DNA of 64,000 nucleotides from Planctomycetales bacterium (GCA_028285345.1 JANQPT010000044.1:186001-250000); one strand, 5' to 3'. Shown: positions 1-9,723, counted from the first letter of the stretch. Notes: a model not told the origin generated them from the sequence alone. Made by a program: numbers and translations.

Positions 1-1
1 C

Positions 2-106
2 CACGACTTTGGGGACAAGCGGTGCATCAATGTACTGTCGCGCGTTATGGCGACGATATTGGACGCCGCTGCTGGGGCCGAAGCGGCCATCTTGACAAGA
101 TACTGA
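2..106 (+). CDS. Possible C-terminal tail of a truncated upstream gene
   Basis: Frame 2 is open from the window edge to a TGA at 104-106 and reads as 34 plausible residues containing RVMATILDAAAGAEAA. It may be the end of a gene that begins outside the window. The other two plus frames are also partly open here, so composition is the only support. No family can be named. Confidence 0.2.
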   Translation, partial: HDFGDKRCINVLSRVMATILDAAAGAEAAILTRY

Positions 107-643
107 CTTTGAATAAGTTGTGTCGATCGTTCGAGCGGCGCTGGATGCGATCGCCGCCATCCGTATCGAGTGACACCAAGCAGGATCTGATGTCACACGT
201 CATCGATAGCGGTCACAATCCTGAGGTCAACGTCCAAAATTTGATTTCTCTGTGGCTTTTCCCGTAACATACACCTCGGCATACCACTGTTTGCATCAGT
301 TTTCGGCGAGGAATTGCCATCCGGGCTCTGTCTCGGTCCGCGCAAATTCAGAGGGACGCTGCAGGCCATCCCCGGTTGGTTTGGCACGTTGGGGTCGCCA
401 GCAGAAACGACGTAGGTTACAATCCAAACCGAGGTTACACACTTCGTCACGAGAAGAATCTTCGACAAATTCAATTATCATTGCGAGTCGGTATTTCGCC
501 GGCAGAGTCGAGGCCCGTTCGCGGTCTCCACGCATTCCAGTCGGCGACATGAGGAAGTTCAGATCGGTGTTCGAGAATCGGTCTCGATTCACGAATCGCG
601 ATATGTACGTTGTTAGTGTCATCAGAAAAGGAACCGAGCATTT
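107..643. other. Region without a convincing gene upstream of PFOR
   Basis: About 540 bases precede the PFOR start. The open frames that cross it on both strands run into the PFOR gene antisense or out of frame and resemble no family. It presumably holds the PFOR promoter, but I could not place one with confidence. Confidence 0.4.
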
Positions 644-2629
644 ATGGCTACTGATGCGTTGGATCGTACAACGGGGACTCCGATTGCGGAGCCGGAAGAG
701 GCTCAATTCCAATACCCTGGAATTCCTACCACTTGCGATGGAGCTGAAGCGGTGGTCTGGGTGGAGACACGCATTTGCCAAGGCTCGGGGGCGTATCCCA
801 TTACGAGTTCGACCACGATGGGGAGTGGATTCAACGCCGCTGTGATGAATGGTGTCCCAAATCTGTGGGGTGATGCCTTGGTTTTTGTGGAGCCGGAAAG
901 CGAGCACTCGGCGGCGACGTTTTGTGAGGGGTTCGCGGTTGCCGGCGGCCGGGTGACGAACTTCACCTCGGGCCAGGGCCTGGTGCTGATGAAGGAGGTC
1001 CTCTATACGATTTCCGGGAAACGTCTGCCGGTGGTGTTCAACATCGGCGCCCGTGCGCTCACGAGTCACAGTCTCAACGTCCATGCGGGGCATGACGACG
1101 TGATGAGCGTGGCCGACTGCGGTTGGGGCGTCTTGTTCGCCCGCAATGCTCAGGAAGCGGGGGATCTTTGCCTGATCAGCCGCCGCGCTGCGGAGGCGTC
1201 GAAGACTCCGTTTCTAAACGTGCAGGACGGATTCCTCACGACTCATACGGTTGAATCGGTCCGGCTGACCGAACCGGATTTCATGAAGGAGTTTGTCGGA
1301 AAACCGGAAGACAAACTGGTGAATCTGATGGACACTGAGAATCCGATGATGTCGGGTGTGGTACAGAATCAAGATTCCTACATGAAGGGCAAGCTGGCCC
1401 AGCGGTGGTATTACGATCAGGTCGAACCTGCGTTGGAGGACGCCTTTGAGGAGTTCTATCGCAATACGGGCCGACGCTACGACTTTGTCGACGCGTACCG
1501 TTGTGAAGATGCGGAATACATTCTCGTCGGGATCGGCTCCTATATGGAAACCGCGCAGACGACGATCGACTATCTGCGGGATGAAAAAGGTATTAAGGCG
1601 GGGTGCCTGAACATTTACTGTTTTCGGCCGTTTCCCGCCCGGCAGATTGTCGAGGCGCTTAAGAACTGCCGTGCGTTCACGGTCATCGAGCGGATGGATG
1701 ATCCGCTCTCCACGACCGGCAATCACCTTACCCGCGAAATCAAGGCCGCTTTCTGCGACGCAATGAACGGCCAAAACGGGCAAGAGCCGATCGACGGGAT
1801 CCCCAAGGTCTATCACGGCGCCGCGGGACTGGGCAGCCGGGACGTCCGCCCGGGCGACATCATCGCTGTCTTTGACAACATGATGACCGACACCCAGGAC
1901 TATTTCTCGGTGGGGATCAAACATTCGACGGCGCTGGATGTCAAAGAGGACCCCGATCTGCGGCCGACCGGCGCATTTTCCATGCGGGGCCACTCGGTGG
2001 GCGGATTCGGTTCGGTGACCACCAACAAAGTGATCGCCACCATCGGCGGGCAAGTGTTCGGGAAGGACGTGCAGGCTTATCCCAAGTACGGCTCAGAGAA
2101 AAAAGGGCTGCCGACCACGTACTACCTGACGATCGCCGATTCGCACATCTATTCGCACAGCGAACTGGAGTATGTGAATTTGGTGGTGCTCAACGATACC
2201 AATGCGATGATCAGCGGCAACCCGCTCAAAGGCATGGTTGACGGCGGTGCAATTGTCATGCAAAGCCATTACACCGACGCAACCGACGTCTGGACGCGGA
2301 TTCCACCTCACCACAAGCAGACGATTCAGAAAAAGCAGCTGCGGGTGTATTTCCTGGATATGGTCAGTATCGCCCGCGAGGTGGCTTCGGTCGCCGACTT
2401 GGAAATGCGGATGCAGGGAATCGTGCTGCTGGGCGCGTTTCTTAAGCTCACCCCGTACGCGCAGGACGCGGAAATGTCGGACGAGGAAGTTTATGCCGGG
2501 GTGGAAAAGGCCCTGCGCAAGTATTTCGGCAAGCGCGGGGAGCAGGTCGTGCTCGACAACCTGACCTGCGTCAAACGGGGTTACAGCGAAATGCAGGAGA
2601 TTCCGCAGGAACTGATCCAGACCGGCTAG
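644..2629 (+). CDS. Pyruvate:ferredoxin oxidoreductase, alpha-gamma polypeptide
   Basis: This cytoplasmic enzyme part helps oxidise pyruvate (or another 2-oxoacid) to acetyl-CoA and CO2, passing electrons to ferredoxin or flavodoxin. The 661-residue chain matches the first half of the single-chain NifJ-type enzyme. The alpha domain I has the YPITSS motif near residue 51 and domain II covers roughly 260-400. A gamma domain follows from about 440, with GGFGSVTTNK and a YPKYGSEKKG stretch equivalent to the NifJ gamma segment. The ATG at 644 is preceded by AAAAGGA about ten bases upstream. The ferredoxin-beta half is the next gene, 119 bases downstream. The 2-oxoacid specificity cannot be read from sequence, though similarity to NifJ favours pyruvate. 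Confidence 0.9.
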   Translation: MATDALDRTTGTPIAEPEEAQFQYPGIPTTCDGAEAVVWVETRICQGSGAYPITSSTTMGSGFNAAVMNGVPNLWGDALVFVEPESEHSAATFCEGFAVAGGRVTNFTSGQGLVLMKEVLYTISGKRLPVVFNIGARALTSHSLNVHAGHDDVMSVADCGWGVLFARNAQEAGDLCLISRRAAEASKTPFLNVQDGFLTTHTVESVRLTEPDFMKEFVGKPEDKLVNLMDTENPMMSGVVQNQDSYMKGKLAQRWYYDQVEPALEDAFEEFYRNTGRRYDFVDAYRCEDAEYILVGIGSYMETAQTTIDYLRDEKGIKAGCLNIYCFRPFPARQIVEALKNCRAFTVIERMDDPLSTTGNHLTREIKAAFCDAMNGQNGQEPIDGIPKVYHGAAGLGSRDVRPGDIIAVFDNMMTDTQDYFSVGIKHSTALDVKEDPDLRPTGAFSMRGHSVGGFGSVTTNKVIATIGGQVFGKDVQAYPKYGSEKKGLPTTYYLTIADSHIYSHSELEYVNLVVLNDTNAMISGNPLKGMVDGGAIVMQSHYTDATDVWTRIPPHHKQTIQKKQLRVYFLDMVSIAREVASVADLEMRMQGIVLLGAFLKLTPYAQDAEMSDEEVYAGVEKALRKYFGKRGEQVVLDNLTCVKRGYSEMQEIPQELIQTG

Positions 2630-2748
2630 CGCCGTCGGTTGTTGCGATCCGCCGCCTTCTCAGCGAGTTCCCGATTCGATTTCAGTTGCGATCAACAGAC
2701 ACCGCCTAAACTGAAGCATTTCCCCACGGGGGAACGAAAGGAATAGAT

Positions 2749-4395
2749 ATGGCGACTGCTGAAAACACCGCTTCCATGAACGAAGCCAATTCACGCGATC
2801 CCTACAATAACAATTCCTATGGGACGCTGGTGGACTCCCCCTACGTGAATGTCGATCTGCCGATTCTGGACGTCCACGATTTCAACGACCGGATCATTCA
2901 CGGTTACGAGGAGGGATTCGGCGAGAAGGAACTGCCTGCCGATCTCACCACGGCACGCTCATTGATCCCGGCCGGGACGGCGACGTTGCGGGACTTTAGC
3001 TACGTGGCTCCCGAGATCCCGGAGTACATCACTGAAAACTGCACCGGCTGCATGGATTGCGTGACGGAATGTCCCGATACGGCAATTCTGGGCAAGGTGC
3101 TTGCGGAGTCGACGCTGAACGAAAAACTGGGGGACATCTCCGAGTCGGCCGACCGAGAATTGTTTGAGAAGCAATGGTCCAAGACACGCAAGTACTACGA
3201 AGGACCGCAAAAGAAGGGCAAGGAAGGGGGCCGCTTTTCGATCATCATCGACCCCAGCAAATGCAAAGGCTGCGCCGAGTGCGTAACCGTCTGTGACGAT
3301 CTGGCGCTGAAGATGATCCCCAAGACTGAACAGGTGATGCTCGACATCCGCAAGAGTCATCGGATGTTCAAGGATATCGGCCCTTCCGATGAGTCGTATA
3401 TCAACGACAACCTGCTCATCGATATGATGCTCAAGGAGAAGACGCATATCTACGTGGGCGGTGCCGGTTCGTGTGCCGGCTGCGGGGAAGGGACCGCTCT
3501 GCGGATGCTCTGCGCCGCGACTGGCAACATGTACGGCGACAAGTGGGGCATCGCGGCCGCGACCGGGTGCAACACGGTTTACACGTCGACCTATCCGTAC
3601 AATCCGTACTTGGTTCCGTGGACGAATTCGCTGTTTGAAAACGTGGCCGCCGACGCAATGGGCATCCGCAGCCGCTGGGATCAAATGGGCTGGCAGGATC
3701 GCCCGCTGTGGTGTGTCGGCGGCGACGGCGCGATGTTCGACATTGGTTTCCAGTCGCTCTCACGGATGTTGGCGTCGGGAATGAACATCAAGGTCTTCGT
3801 ATTGGACACGCAGGTGTATTCCAATACCGGCGGCCAAGCATCCACGAGTACCTACACCGGTCAGAATACGAAGATGAGCATCCATGGGAAGTCAGTCGGC
3901 GGCAAACAAGAGCGGCGCAAGGAAATTGCGCAGATCGCCATGATGCACCCGCGAACTTACGTCGCGCAAACGACGTCGGCCCACACCAATCACTTCTATA
4001 AGTCGGTGCTGGGAGCGCTGGAGTTTGACGGACCGGCGGTTATCAATTGCTATACCACCTGTCAGCCCGAGCACGGCGTCGCCGATAACATGGCCGCCGA
4101 CCAAGCCCGTCTCGCCGTTGATACGCGGGCATTTCCTATCTTGATTTACGATCCCAGCAAAGCGGACACGATCAAGAAACGGCTTTCGCTGCAAGGCAAT
4201 CCCGCCGTTAAGGAGGACTGGTGGACCAATCCCAAAACCAAGGAGACCGTCGATTTTATCGACTTCTGCCGCAGCGAAGGCCGGTTCGCCAAGCACTTCG
4301 ACAAGGAAGGGAACCCGTCGGAAACGCTGGTGCGCTCAAAGCAAGACCGTCTCGATAATTGGCGGCAACTTCAGGAGTTGGCGGGTATCATCTAA
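2749..4395 (+). CDS. Pyruvate:ferredoxin oxidoreductase, ferredoxin-beta polypeptide
   Basis: This 548-residue chain supplies the electron-transfer and thiamine-pyrophosphate halves of the enzyme begun by the preceding gene. Two 4Fe-4S motifs are visible, CTGCMDCVTECP near residue 98 and CKGCAECVTVC near residue 172. A further cluster motif, CAGCGEG, lies near residue 242. The TPP-binding region has GDGAMFDIGF followed by the NTGGQAS motif typical of NifJ. The start has a good AAGGA site seven bases upstream. Together the two genes encode 1209 residues, close to one full NifJ chain, so the enzyme appears complete but cut between the gamma and ferredoxin domains. A strong terminator follows. 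Confidence 0.92.
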   Translation: MATAENTASMNEANSRDPYNNNSYGTLVDSPYVNVDLPILDVHDFNDRIIHGYEEGFGEKELPADLTTARSLIPAGTATLRDFSYVAPEIPEYITENCTGCMDCVTECPDTAILGKVLAESTLNEKLGDISESADRELFEKQWSKTRKYYEGPQKKGKEGGRFSIIIDPSKCKGCAECVTVCDDLALKMIPKTEQVMLDIRKSHRMFKDIGPSDESYINDNLLIDMMLKEKTHIYVGGAGSCAGCGEGTALRMLCAATGNMYGDKWGIAAATGCNTVYTSTYPYNPYLVPWTNSLFENVAADAMGIRSRWDQMGWQDRPLWCVGGDGAMFDIGFQSLSRMLASGMNIKVFVLDTQVYSNTGGQASTSTYTGQNTKMSIHGKSVGGKQERRKEIAQIAMMHPRTYVAQTTSAHTNHFYKSVLGALEFDGPAVINCYTTCQPEHGVADNMAADQARLAVDTRAFPILIYDPSKADTIKKRLSLQGNPAVKEDWWTNPKTKETVDFIDFCRSEGRFAKHFDKEGNPSETLVRSKQDRLDNWRQLQELAGII

Positions 4396-4422
4396 TCACT
4401 CTCGAAAGCAATTGAGATCAAC

Positions 4423-4458
4423 AACGGCCGACGCTCTAAAAAGTGCGTCGGCCGTTTT
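4423..4458 (+). terminator. Rho-independent terminator after the PFOR genes
   Basis: A perfect 12-base stem (AACGGCCGACGC at 4423-4434 with its complement at 4445-4456) encloses a ten-base loop and runs into a short T run (TTTT at 4455-4458). It lies 28 bases after the stop of the beta gene and marks the end of the PFOR operon. Confidence 0.85.
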
Positions 4459-4797
4459 GCTGCGCCGAGATAAATTTCGCCAACCAGCGCCGATCGAAAT
4501 TCCGGTTCAACTCACGGCGGCGAATAACCGAACTAACAAGAACAATCCGCATTATCGCTGGAATCGTTACAGGTTCACATACGCGAATCGGATCGTTTCA
4601 GACGGAAGCGAACGGAATGGCAGTCGCGCATCACACCGCTGAACTGCGGGCGTGCACTTCATTCCTGAAAACAACAGTATCGCGCGGACCATCGGGAAGA
4701 TCTCGAATCTGTTCGCGAGAAATCGGGCCAAATTGTCGTGTGGCGGGAAACGTCGAGAACGCTCCCAGCCGCACTCTGAGTCACGAGGAGCTGATCA
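4459..4797. other. Intergenic region before the barrel protein
   Basis: About 340 bases hold no convincing gene; the short open frames here look like noise. It should contain the promoter of the outer-membrane protein. The only clear signal is GAGGAG, seven bases before the ATG at 4798. Confidence 0.4.
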
Positions 4798-6732
4798 ATG
4801 TCGCTGTCACGCGTTGTCTGTAGTTCTTGTCTTCTGCTGGCGCTATTGGCGGGACGCTCCGCGGTCGTCGCTGAAGAATTGACGAGCGATCCAGTCGTGA
4901 CTTCCGCAGACCCGGTCGGAGCACCCGGCGCGGCCACGTCGACGGTTATGGGATATTCACCTCCGGGCGGCGGATACTACGACCAGCCGCTGGAGCTCTT
5001 CGGACCGCAATTGCGCGGGCGAATCGACGTCGGCAACGGCTTTTACGATGACAGCTTCTACACGATCGGCGTTATGCTTCCGTTCCATCTCGAGCCGCTG
5101 GTGAATCTGTGGTTCCTGGAAGCTCGTGGATATGTGACCGAATACAGCCGTTTCGGCGGCAACGTCGGTATCGGTTACCGCTGGTATGACGCCCCCAGTG
5201 ATCGCGTCAACGGCATCAGCTTTTGGTATGACGACGACAACACGAACGAACTTCAATATCAGCAAATCGGCCTGTCGCTGGAGTCGTTGAGCTACGACTG
5301 CGACATGCGGCTCAACTTGTACTATCCGTTCAACAACGATGCGAACATGTTGTGGCAGACGCCGGTTTTCGATCCGTTTTATCGGGGCAACAACATTTTC
5401 TTCCGGCAAAATACGCGTTACGAAATGCCCTTCAAAGGGGGCGATGCGGAAGTCGGCGTCCCGGTTCCGTTTCTCAGTGACGATTGGAACACAAAGGTTT
5501 TTGCCGGCGCCTACTACTTCGCGGGTGACCAAGCCCAGGACGCGATCGGCCCGAAAGTCCGACTGCAGGCGGAGATCACGCCGCAAGTCTGGGCGCAAGT
5601 CCAATACACGTATGACACCGTCTGGGGATCGCTGGGGACCTTTGCAGTCGCGATCGATCTGCCCGGCGGCCCGCAAAACGACTTCACCTATCAACAGCCG
5701 ATGCAGCACAAGTTGGCGGCTCAGGTGCAACGCGACTATCGCGTGCATGTTCACCGGCAAACCGACCGTCAGGGGCTGATTGCCGTCAATCCCGACGACA
5801 TGGAGCCGTTCGAAGTCGTGCATGTCGACAACACAAATAACGGTGGCGATGGGACGTACGAGAATCCGCTCGGTACGCTGCCCGCCGCCACCGATCCGGA
5901 CACCGATATTATCTTCGTCCGCCGCGGCGACGGGATGTCCGCGGGGGGAGGCATCACGCTCTCCGACAACCAGCGCCTGCTCAGCGAGAGCATCGAGCAT
6001 GAATTCGAAGCGGTGCGCGGCCGCTACATTCTGCCCGGCTACAATCCTGGTCCCTTGCCCATGTTGTCCGCGACGGGCGGTTCCCTCGTAACGCTGGGCA
6101 ACAACACCGAAGTGACCGGCTTTTTCATGGAAGCACCGAACACTGCCGTTAATGCGATCGTCGGAACGGGATTTGACAACGCTACGATCCGCGCCAACGA
6201 AATCAGCCGCGTTAACAACGCGATTCTGCTTTCAGAGGCCACGGGACGGATTAATTTGGTCGACAACCTAATCACCGGAAACGCGCAGAACGGCGTCTCG
6301 TTGGTGAATTCCGTCAGCGGCGACGTGACGCTGACCGGTATCAACAACACGATTACGGATAACTCAGCCGATGCGGTCAATATCGCCGCCTCTTCGAACG
6401 CTCGCGTGAACGTGTTCCTGCAAGGCGGAAGTTACTCACAAAACCGCTTCAACGGCATCGACGTGGCCACCACCGGCAACGGCAGTGTCCGCTTTACGCT
6501 CGCGCGTAACGGTGGCATGAATCCCGTTGTCAGCGGCAACCGCTTCGACGGACTGGAATTCACGGCCAACGACACTTCGTCGCTCTGGGCGTCGATCAAC
6601 AACACCACGGCCAGCGGCAACGGCATCTTCGGCCTGTACTTCCGCGAAGCCGACTCGTCGATCACGTCGCTCAATCAAAGCGGCAATACGATTACCGGCA
6701 ACGGTGCGGGTAACGTCGTGATCGTTCCGTAG
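4798..6732 (+). CDS. Inverse-autotransporter-like barrel with beta-helix passenger
   Basis: The 644-residue protein starts with a clear signal peptide (hydrophobic core LLLALLAG, probable cleavage after VVAEE-type residues near 26). Residues about 60-310 consist of alternating aromatic strands of the type seen in intimin/inverse-autotransporter barrels (PF11924-like): GNVGIGYRWY, GISFWYDDDN and VWAQVQYTYD. From about 340 the text changes to VHVDNTNNGGDGT, a common opening of right-handed parallel beta-helix domains. Repeated N-x-I-T-x-N type turns follow to the C-terminus. It is most likely an outer-membrane-anchored surface protein whose helix is displayed outside. The barrel call rests on strand pattern and order, not on an alignment. 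It is monocistronic, with a GAGGAG site before the ATG. Confidence 0.72.
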   Translation: MSLSRVVCSSCLLLALLAGRSAVVAEELTSDPVVTSADPVGAPGAATSTVMGYSPPGGGYYDQPLELFGPQLRGRIDVGNGFYDDSFYTIGVMLPFHLEPLVNLWFLEARGYVTEYSRFGGNVGIGYRWYDAPSDRVNGISFWYDDDNTNELQYQQIGLSLESLSYDCDMRLNLYYPFNNDANMLWQTPVFDPFYRGNNIFFRQNTRYEMPFKGGDAEVGVPVPFLSDDWNTKVFAGAYYFAGDQAQDAIGPKVRLQAEITPQVWAQVQYTYDTVWGSLGTFAVAIDLPGGPQNDFTYQQPMQHKLAAQVQRDYRVHVHRQTDRQGLIAVNPDDMEPFEVVHVDNTNNGGDGTYENPLGTLPAATDPDTDIIFVRRGDGMSAGGGITLSDNQRLLSESIEHEFEAVRGRYILPGYNPGPLPMLSATGGSLVTLGNNTEVTGFFMEAPNTAVNAIVGTGFDNATIRANEISRVNNAILLSEATGRINLVDNLITGNAQNGVSLVNSVSGDVTLTGINNTITDNSADAVNIAASSNARVNVFLQGGSYSQNRFNGIDVATTGNGSVRFTLARNGGMNPVVSGNRFDGLEFTANDTSSLWASINNTTASGNGIFGLYFREADSSITSLNQSGNTITGNGAGNVVIVP

Positions 6733-6763
6733 TTTACCAGTGCTTCGTTATGGCTTAATCTTG

Positions 6764-6844
6764 GGTGGTGTGCCACTGGCTTTGCCAGTGCAAAACGGAG
6801 TGCCACAAATACTCATGAAGCACTGGCGGAACCAGTGGCACCCT
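6764..6844. repeat. Fold-back repeat between convergent genes
   Basis: Two short hairpins (CACTGGCTTTGCCAGTG and a CACTGG/CCAGTG pair) are enclosed by an outer pair, GTGCCACTGG and CCAGTGGCACC. The element sits between the ends of two convergent genes and may act as a bidirectional transcription stop. Confidence 0.6.
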
Positions 6845-6877
6845 ACAAGACTGCCGCAATGAGAATGGAAACCATCG

Positions 6878-9061
6878 TCAGCGGTGATCTTGGCCTTTGA
6901 TGAGCGGGATCCGTTTCCAGCTGGCATTGGGGCCGAACCGGAAATTGGTTCCGCCATAGTGGCCGACGTTGGCGTCGCCGTAAACGTTGCGAATGCTGTA
7001 CCACTGCGCCGGCGTCATGGCTGCGAACACCAGCAATCCCGCCAATGTTGCGCCGACCACCCAGCGGCCGAAATTGACGTCGCTGCGTGTCGGCACGTTT
7101 TCTTCTTGTCGGGGCAGTATCAAAATCAACAGCGTACAGATCACGGCATTGATCAGAATGACGCCTTCGGTCGCCAATCGTCCTGCGCCGAAGTATCCCA
7201 AGGCTTTGGTAAAGTTGCCCAGTACGAATGCCCAGAGCAGCAGAAAATAGAGGAGTTGTCCCCGGCCAATCCAACTGTCGGGGATGATCGCCAGACGGCG
7301 GCGCGTGTGTACGATCAGTAATGCGATGAACCCGATCGTCGCGATTGCGAAAAATAGATTGAACCAACCGGCCGCCGAAAGCTCGAAATCGACCCAGGGG
7401 GCTTTCATCACCGACGGCAGCATGTGATGCTGGCGAGGGTCGCGCGGTGACCATTGTTCCAGGTTCTTGTACATATTTACATAGGTCAGCGCCGGCAGCG
7501 CAAACGTGATCGAGACGACCTCCGTCCAACGTGATTTCGGCACAGTCTCGTCATCCAGCGGTGGCACGCGGGTTACCAACAGCGCCATGGCGATGATCAC
7601 GCCCAAGCCGTTGACGAACCCGATCGACTGCTCCAGCCAACTGTGCCAGTTCTGCCGGCGAAAGTGCTGCCAGGGCTTCAATTCCTGTTCGCGGAGCTTC
7701 GTCTGCTCCGCAATAAAACCGGGCTGCCAGGGCATCTTGTCGTCTTTGTCCATCCAATCCTGAGGTTCCCACGTCGTGGTCTGCCAGTCAGTCCAGCCTT
7801 GTTGAACCGCGGGATCGTCGGAGATGTGTACGTTGCCCGGTGCGAGAATCATCGCCTGCAGCCAGGTGATGCCCGCGAAACTGATGCCCCCGATGATGCC
7901 GCAGATGATCGAAGCCAATAAGACTGCGCGCAGTTGTTTGCGCCAAAAGTAAATCGATGCCCCCAAAAAGGTGCCCACGACGCCCGCCCAATTGTCGCCC
8001 CGTGGCGGCGTCATCCGCAGACCGCCGTAATCGGCGAATGAAATTGTCCCCAGTCCCGGCAACGGCAGTGTGAGCAGGCTGCCCAGCACCGGGAGTGCGA
8101 TAAACGCCGCAAACCAGCCGACCGCCATCCACAAAAACAGGCCGCTATCGCAGCGAAATTGGCCGTAGATCGCGAAGTAGACCGCCAGGCCCAGCAGCAG
8201 TCCCAGCGAAATCCCCAACAGGTCGCCGGGAAACAGCCATTGTTGTTGAGTCGCAAAATGCAAAATGATCGGCGGCCAGTTGGTGACCGCCAATTGCTCG
8301 GCGGTAAACCGGTCTTCGAAGACCCCTTGATGCTGCACCAAGTGTGCGTAGATCGTCGACGTCCAACCCAATTTGACCAGGGCGTACATCGCGCCCAGAC
8401 CGACTGCCACACCCGCTGCCGAGCAAGCCAGAAGCATCGGCCATTTTTCGAATCGCCGATTGATCAGGTCGAACAGCAGAATCCCGCCCAGCACGATCAG
8501 CACGGTAAACCAATCACTGTCCAGCCAATACAGTCCTTGCTCCTGACGCTGGGAGGGTGCCGGGAGGCCGTCCAGTTCTAAGTAGCGCTGCACGGCAATC
8601 ATCATCGGAAACAGCGTCAGCCGCAGCGCAACCCAAATCATCAATAGCCAGGTCAGCGGCTTGAAGATGTCGTCCAACCGCCGCCGGTCCATCACAGCGG
8701 GCAACGCGGTCCCTGCTCCCCCGAGCGCCGCCCAGAGGAATCCAATAATGAACGTGCCGCCGAAACCGAACAATTGCGTGTCGCTGTGTCCCGAATGGGC
8801 GTAGCCGACCACTTGCATGTAGGAGATTGAACCGCCGAATCCCCAACCCAACATGCCGAACAGGGCAAATTGGCAGACGCGCCGCCGCCAATCCTCGCGG
8901 CCTGACAGCAAGCAAACGGCGATCGCCGTCAGGGCGCCGGGAAACATGGCGCCGATTTCGTGCCCGTAGTTGCCGCGAATACCCCAGCCAATTGAGAGCG
9001 AAAGCGCCGCCAACAAGATCGACAACGGGCGCCACAGGGGGTTGGAGGGCGTTGAGAGCAT
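6878..9061 (-). CDS. Large multi-pass membrane protein, function unknown
   Basis: This 727-residue protein has roughly a dozen or more hydrophobic segments spread over its length, for example around residues 10-35, 85-120, 130-150, 180-200, 205-235, 265-290 and 300-330, with a further group after 470. The N-terminal segment carries the motif GWGIRGNYGHEIGAMFPG, which suggests a polar site inside the membrane domain. The C-terminal tail is soluble and ends with NVGHYGGTNFRFGPNAS, where small and aromatic residues cluster. No named transporter or enzyme signature is recognised. It is convergent with the barrel gene and lies downstream of another small membrane protein on the same strand. Confidence 0.8.
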   Translation of the reverse strand: MLSTPSNPLWRPLSILLAALSLSIGWGIRGNYGHEIGAMFPGALTAIAVCLLSGREDWRRRVCQFALFGMLGWGFGGSISYMQVVGYAHSGHSDTQLFGFGGTFIIGFLWAALGGAGTALPAVMDRRRLDDIFKPLTWLLMIWVALRLTLFPMMIAVQRYLELDGLPAPSQRQEQGLYWLDSDWFTVLIVLGGILLFDLINRRFEKWPMLLACSAAGVAVGLGAMYALVKLGWTSTIYAHLVQHQGVFEDRFTAEQLAVTNWPPIILHFATQQQWLFPGDLLGISLGLLLGLAVYFAIYGQFRCDSGLFLWMAVGWFAAFIALPVLGSLLTLPLPGLGTISFADYGGLRMTPPRGDNWAGVVGTFLGASIYFWRKQLRAVLLASIICGIIGGISFAGITWLQAMILAPGNVHISDDPAVQQGWTDWQTTTWEPQDWMDKDDKMPWQPGFIAEQTKLREQELKPWQHFRRQNWHSWLEQSIGFVNGLGVIIAMALLVTRVPPLDDETVPKSRWTEVVSITFALPALTYVNMYKNLEQWSPRDPRQHHMLPSVMKAPWVDFELSAAGWFNLFFAIATIGFIALLIVHTRRRLAIIPDSWIGRGQLLYFLLLWAFVLGNFTKALGYFGAGRLATEGVILINAVICTLLILILPRQEENVPTRSDVNFGRWVVGATLAGLLVFAAMTPAQWYSIRNVYGDANVGHYGGTNFRFGPNASWKRIPLIKGQDHR

Positions 9062-9243
9062 AGTGCGGAGTGGTCAAATCGGGGGGAGAGACTTCCGCCG
9101 GTACGATGCTTGGGCGGAGTATTTGGGTGGAATTCGATTGTAGACCGCTGGGACAGTCACAACAAGCAACGGGGCAATGCGCATGGATATCCGAGGAGGG
9201 GAGAATCCAAGGAATAGCGGTGCGTCTGAAGAGACTCCGCGAT

Positions 9244-9723
9244 TCAATCAGCGGCTGCGATTTGCTCTTCGGTCGTTGGCAGCCGGGTCCACCGCAGATA
9301 GAGCCCGACAACGATCACCTCGACTGTGGGGATCTCGATCTGCGTGGCTATGACAAACAACACGCGGTGGAGGAAGTAGGCGGCACTTCGTGTGGCGGGG
9401 AGCCAGGTGATTGCCTGATACAGGGTCATGCTAACGAGTGACAAGACGCCGAGGCCCAAGAGCACGTTTCCCGTCAGCCGCCCTGTGCCTGGATCGAGTC
9501 GCCGTTTAAGCAGGATCGCTGGCGGCCAAAGCAGCATCAGCCAAAAGCCATGGCAAGCCAACAGTGCCTGCAACCGCGGCCCGCAACCCCATGGACCGCA
9601 GATCCAATGCCCCCAATTGCCGGAAAGGTGGACGATCTGCAGGCAGCCGTAGAGGCCCCCGGTCCACAGGGAAAGCAGGATTCCCCAGCGACAGGCGGGA
9701 AGTGCGATCGACTTGCGACTCAT
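9244..9723 (-). CDS. Small four-helix membrane protein, unknown
   Basis: The predicted protein has about 159 residues when begun at the ATG at 9723; the frame also opens with a TTG six bases earlier. It shows four hydrophobic stretches, near residues 9-30, 50-70, 85-110 and 118-145. The first loop is cysteine-rich (HWICGPWGCGP). No family is recognised. It precedes the large multi-pass membrane gene on the same strand with a 182-base gap, so shared transcription is possible but unproven. Confidence 0.6.
   Translation of the reverse strand: MSRKSIALPACRWGILLSLWTGGLYGCLQIVHLSGNWGHWICGPWGCGPRLQALLACHGFWLMLLWPPAILLKRRLDPGTGRLTGNVLLGLGVLSLVSMTLYQAITWLPATRSAAYFLHRVLFVIATQIEIPTVEVIVVGLYLRWTRLPTTEEQIAAAD

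Noticed and set aside
92-119. TTGACA with a TAAGTT 16 bases later
   Set aside because: Spacing and -10 are poor and the site is more than 500 bases from the PFOR start.
252-1093. Long frames on both strands before and within the PFOR gene
   Set aside because: They overlap the certain PFOR start and have no recognisable content.
4957-6000. 347-residue open frame on the minus strand
   Set aside because: Antisense to the barrel protein; composition is biased and no signal or domain is seen.
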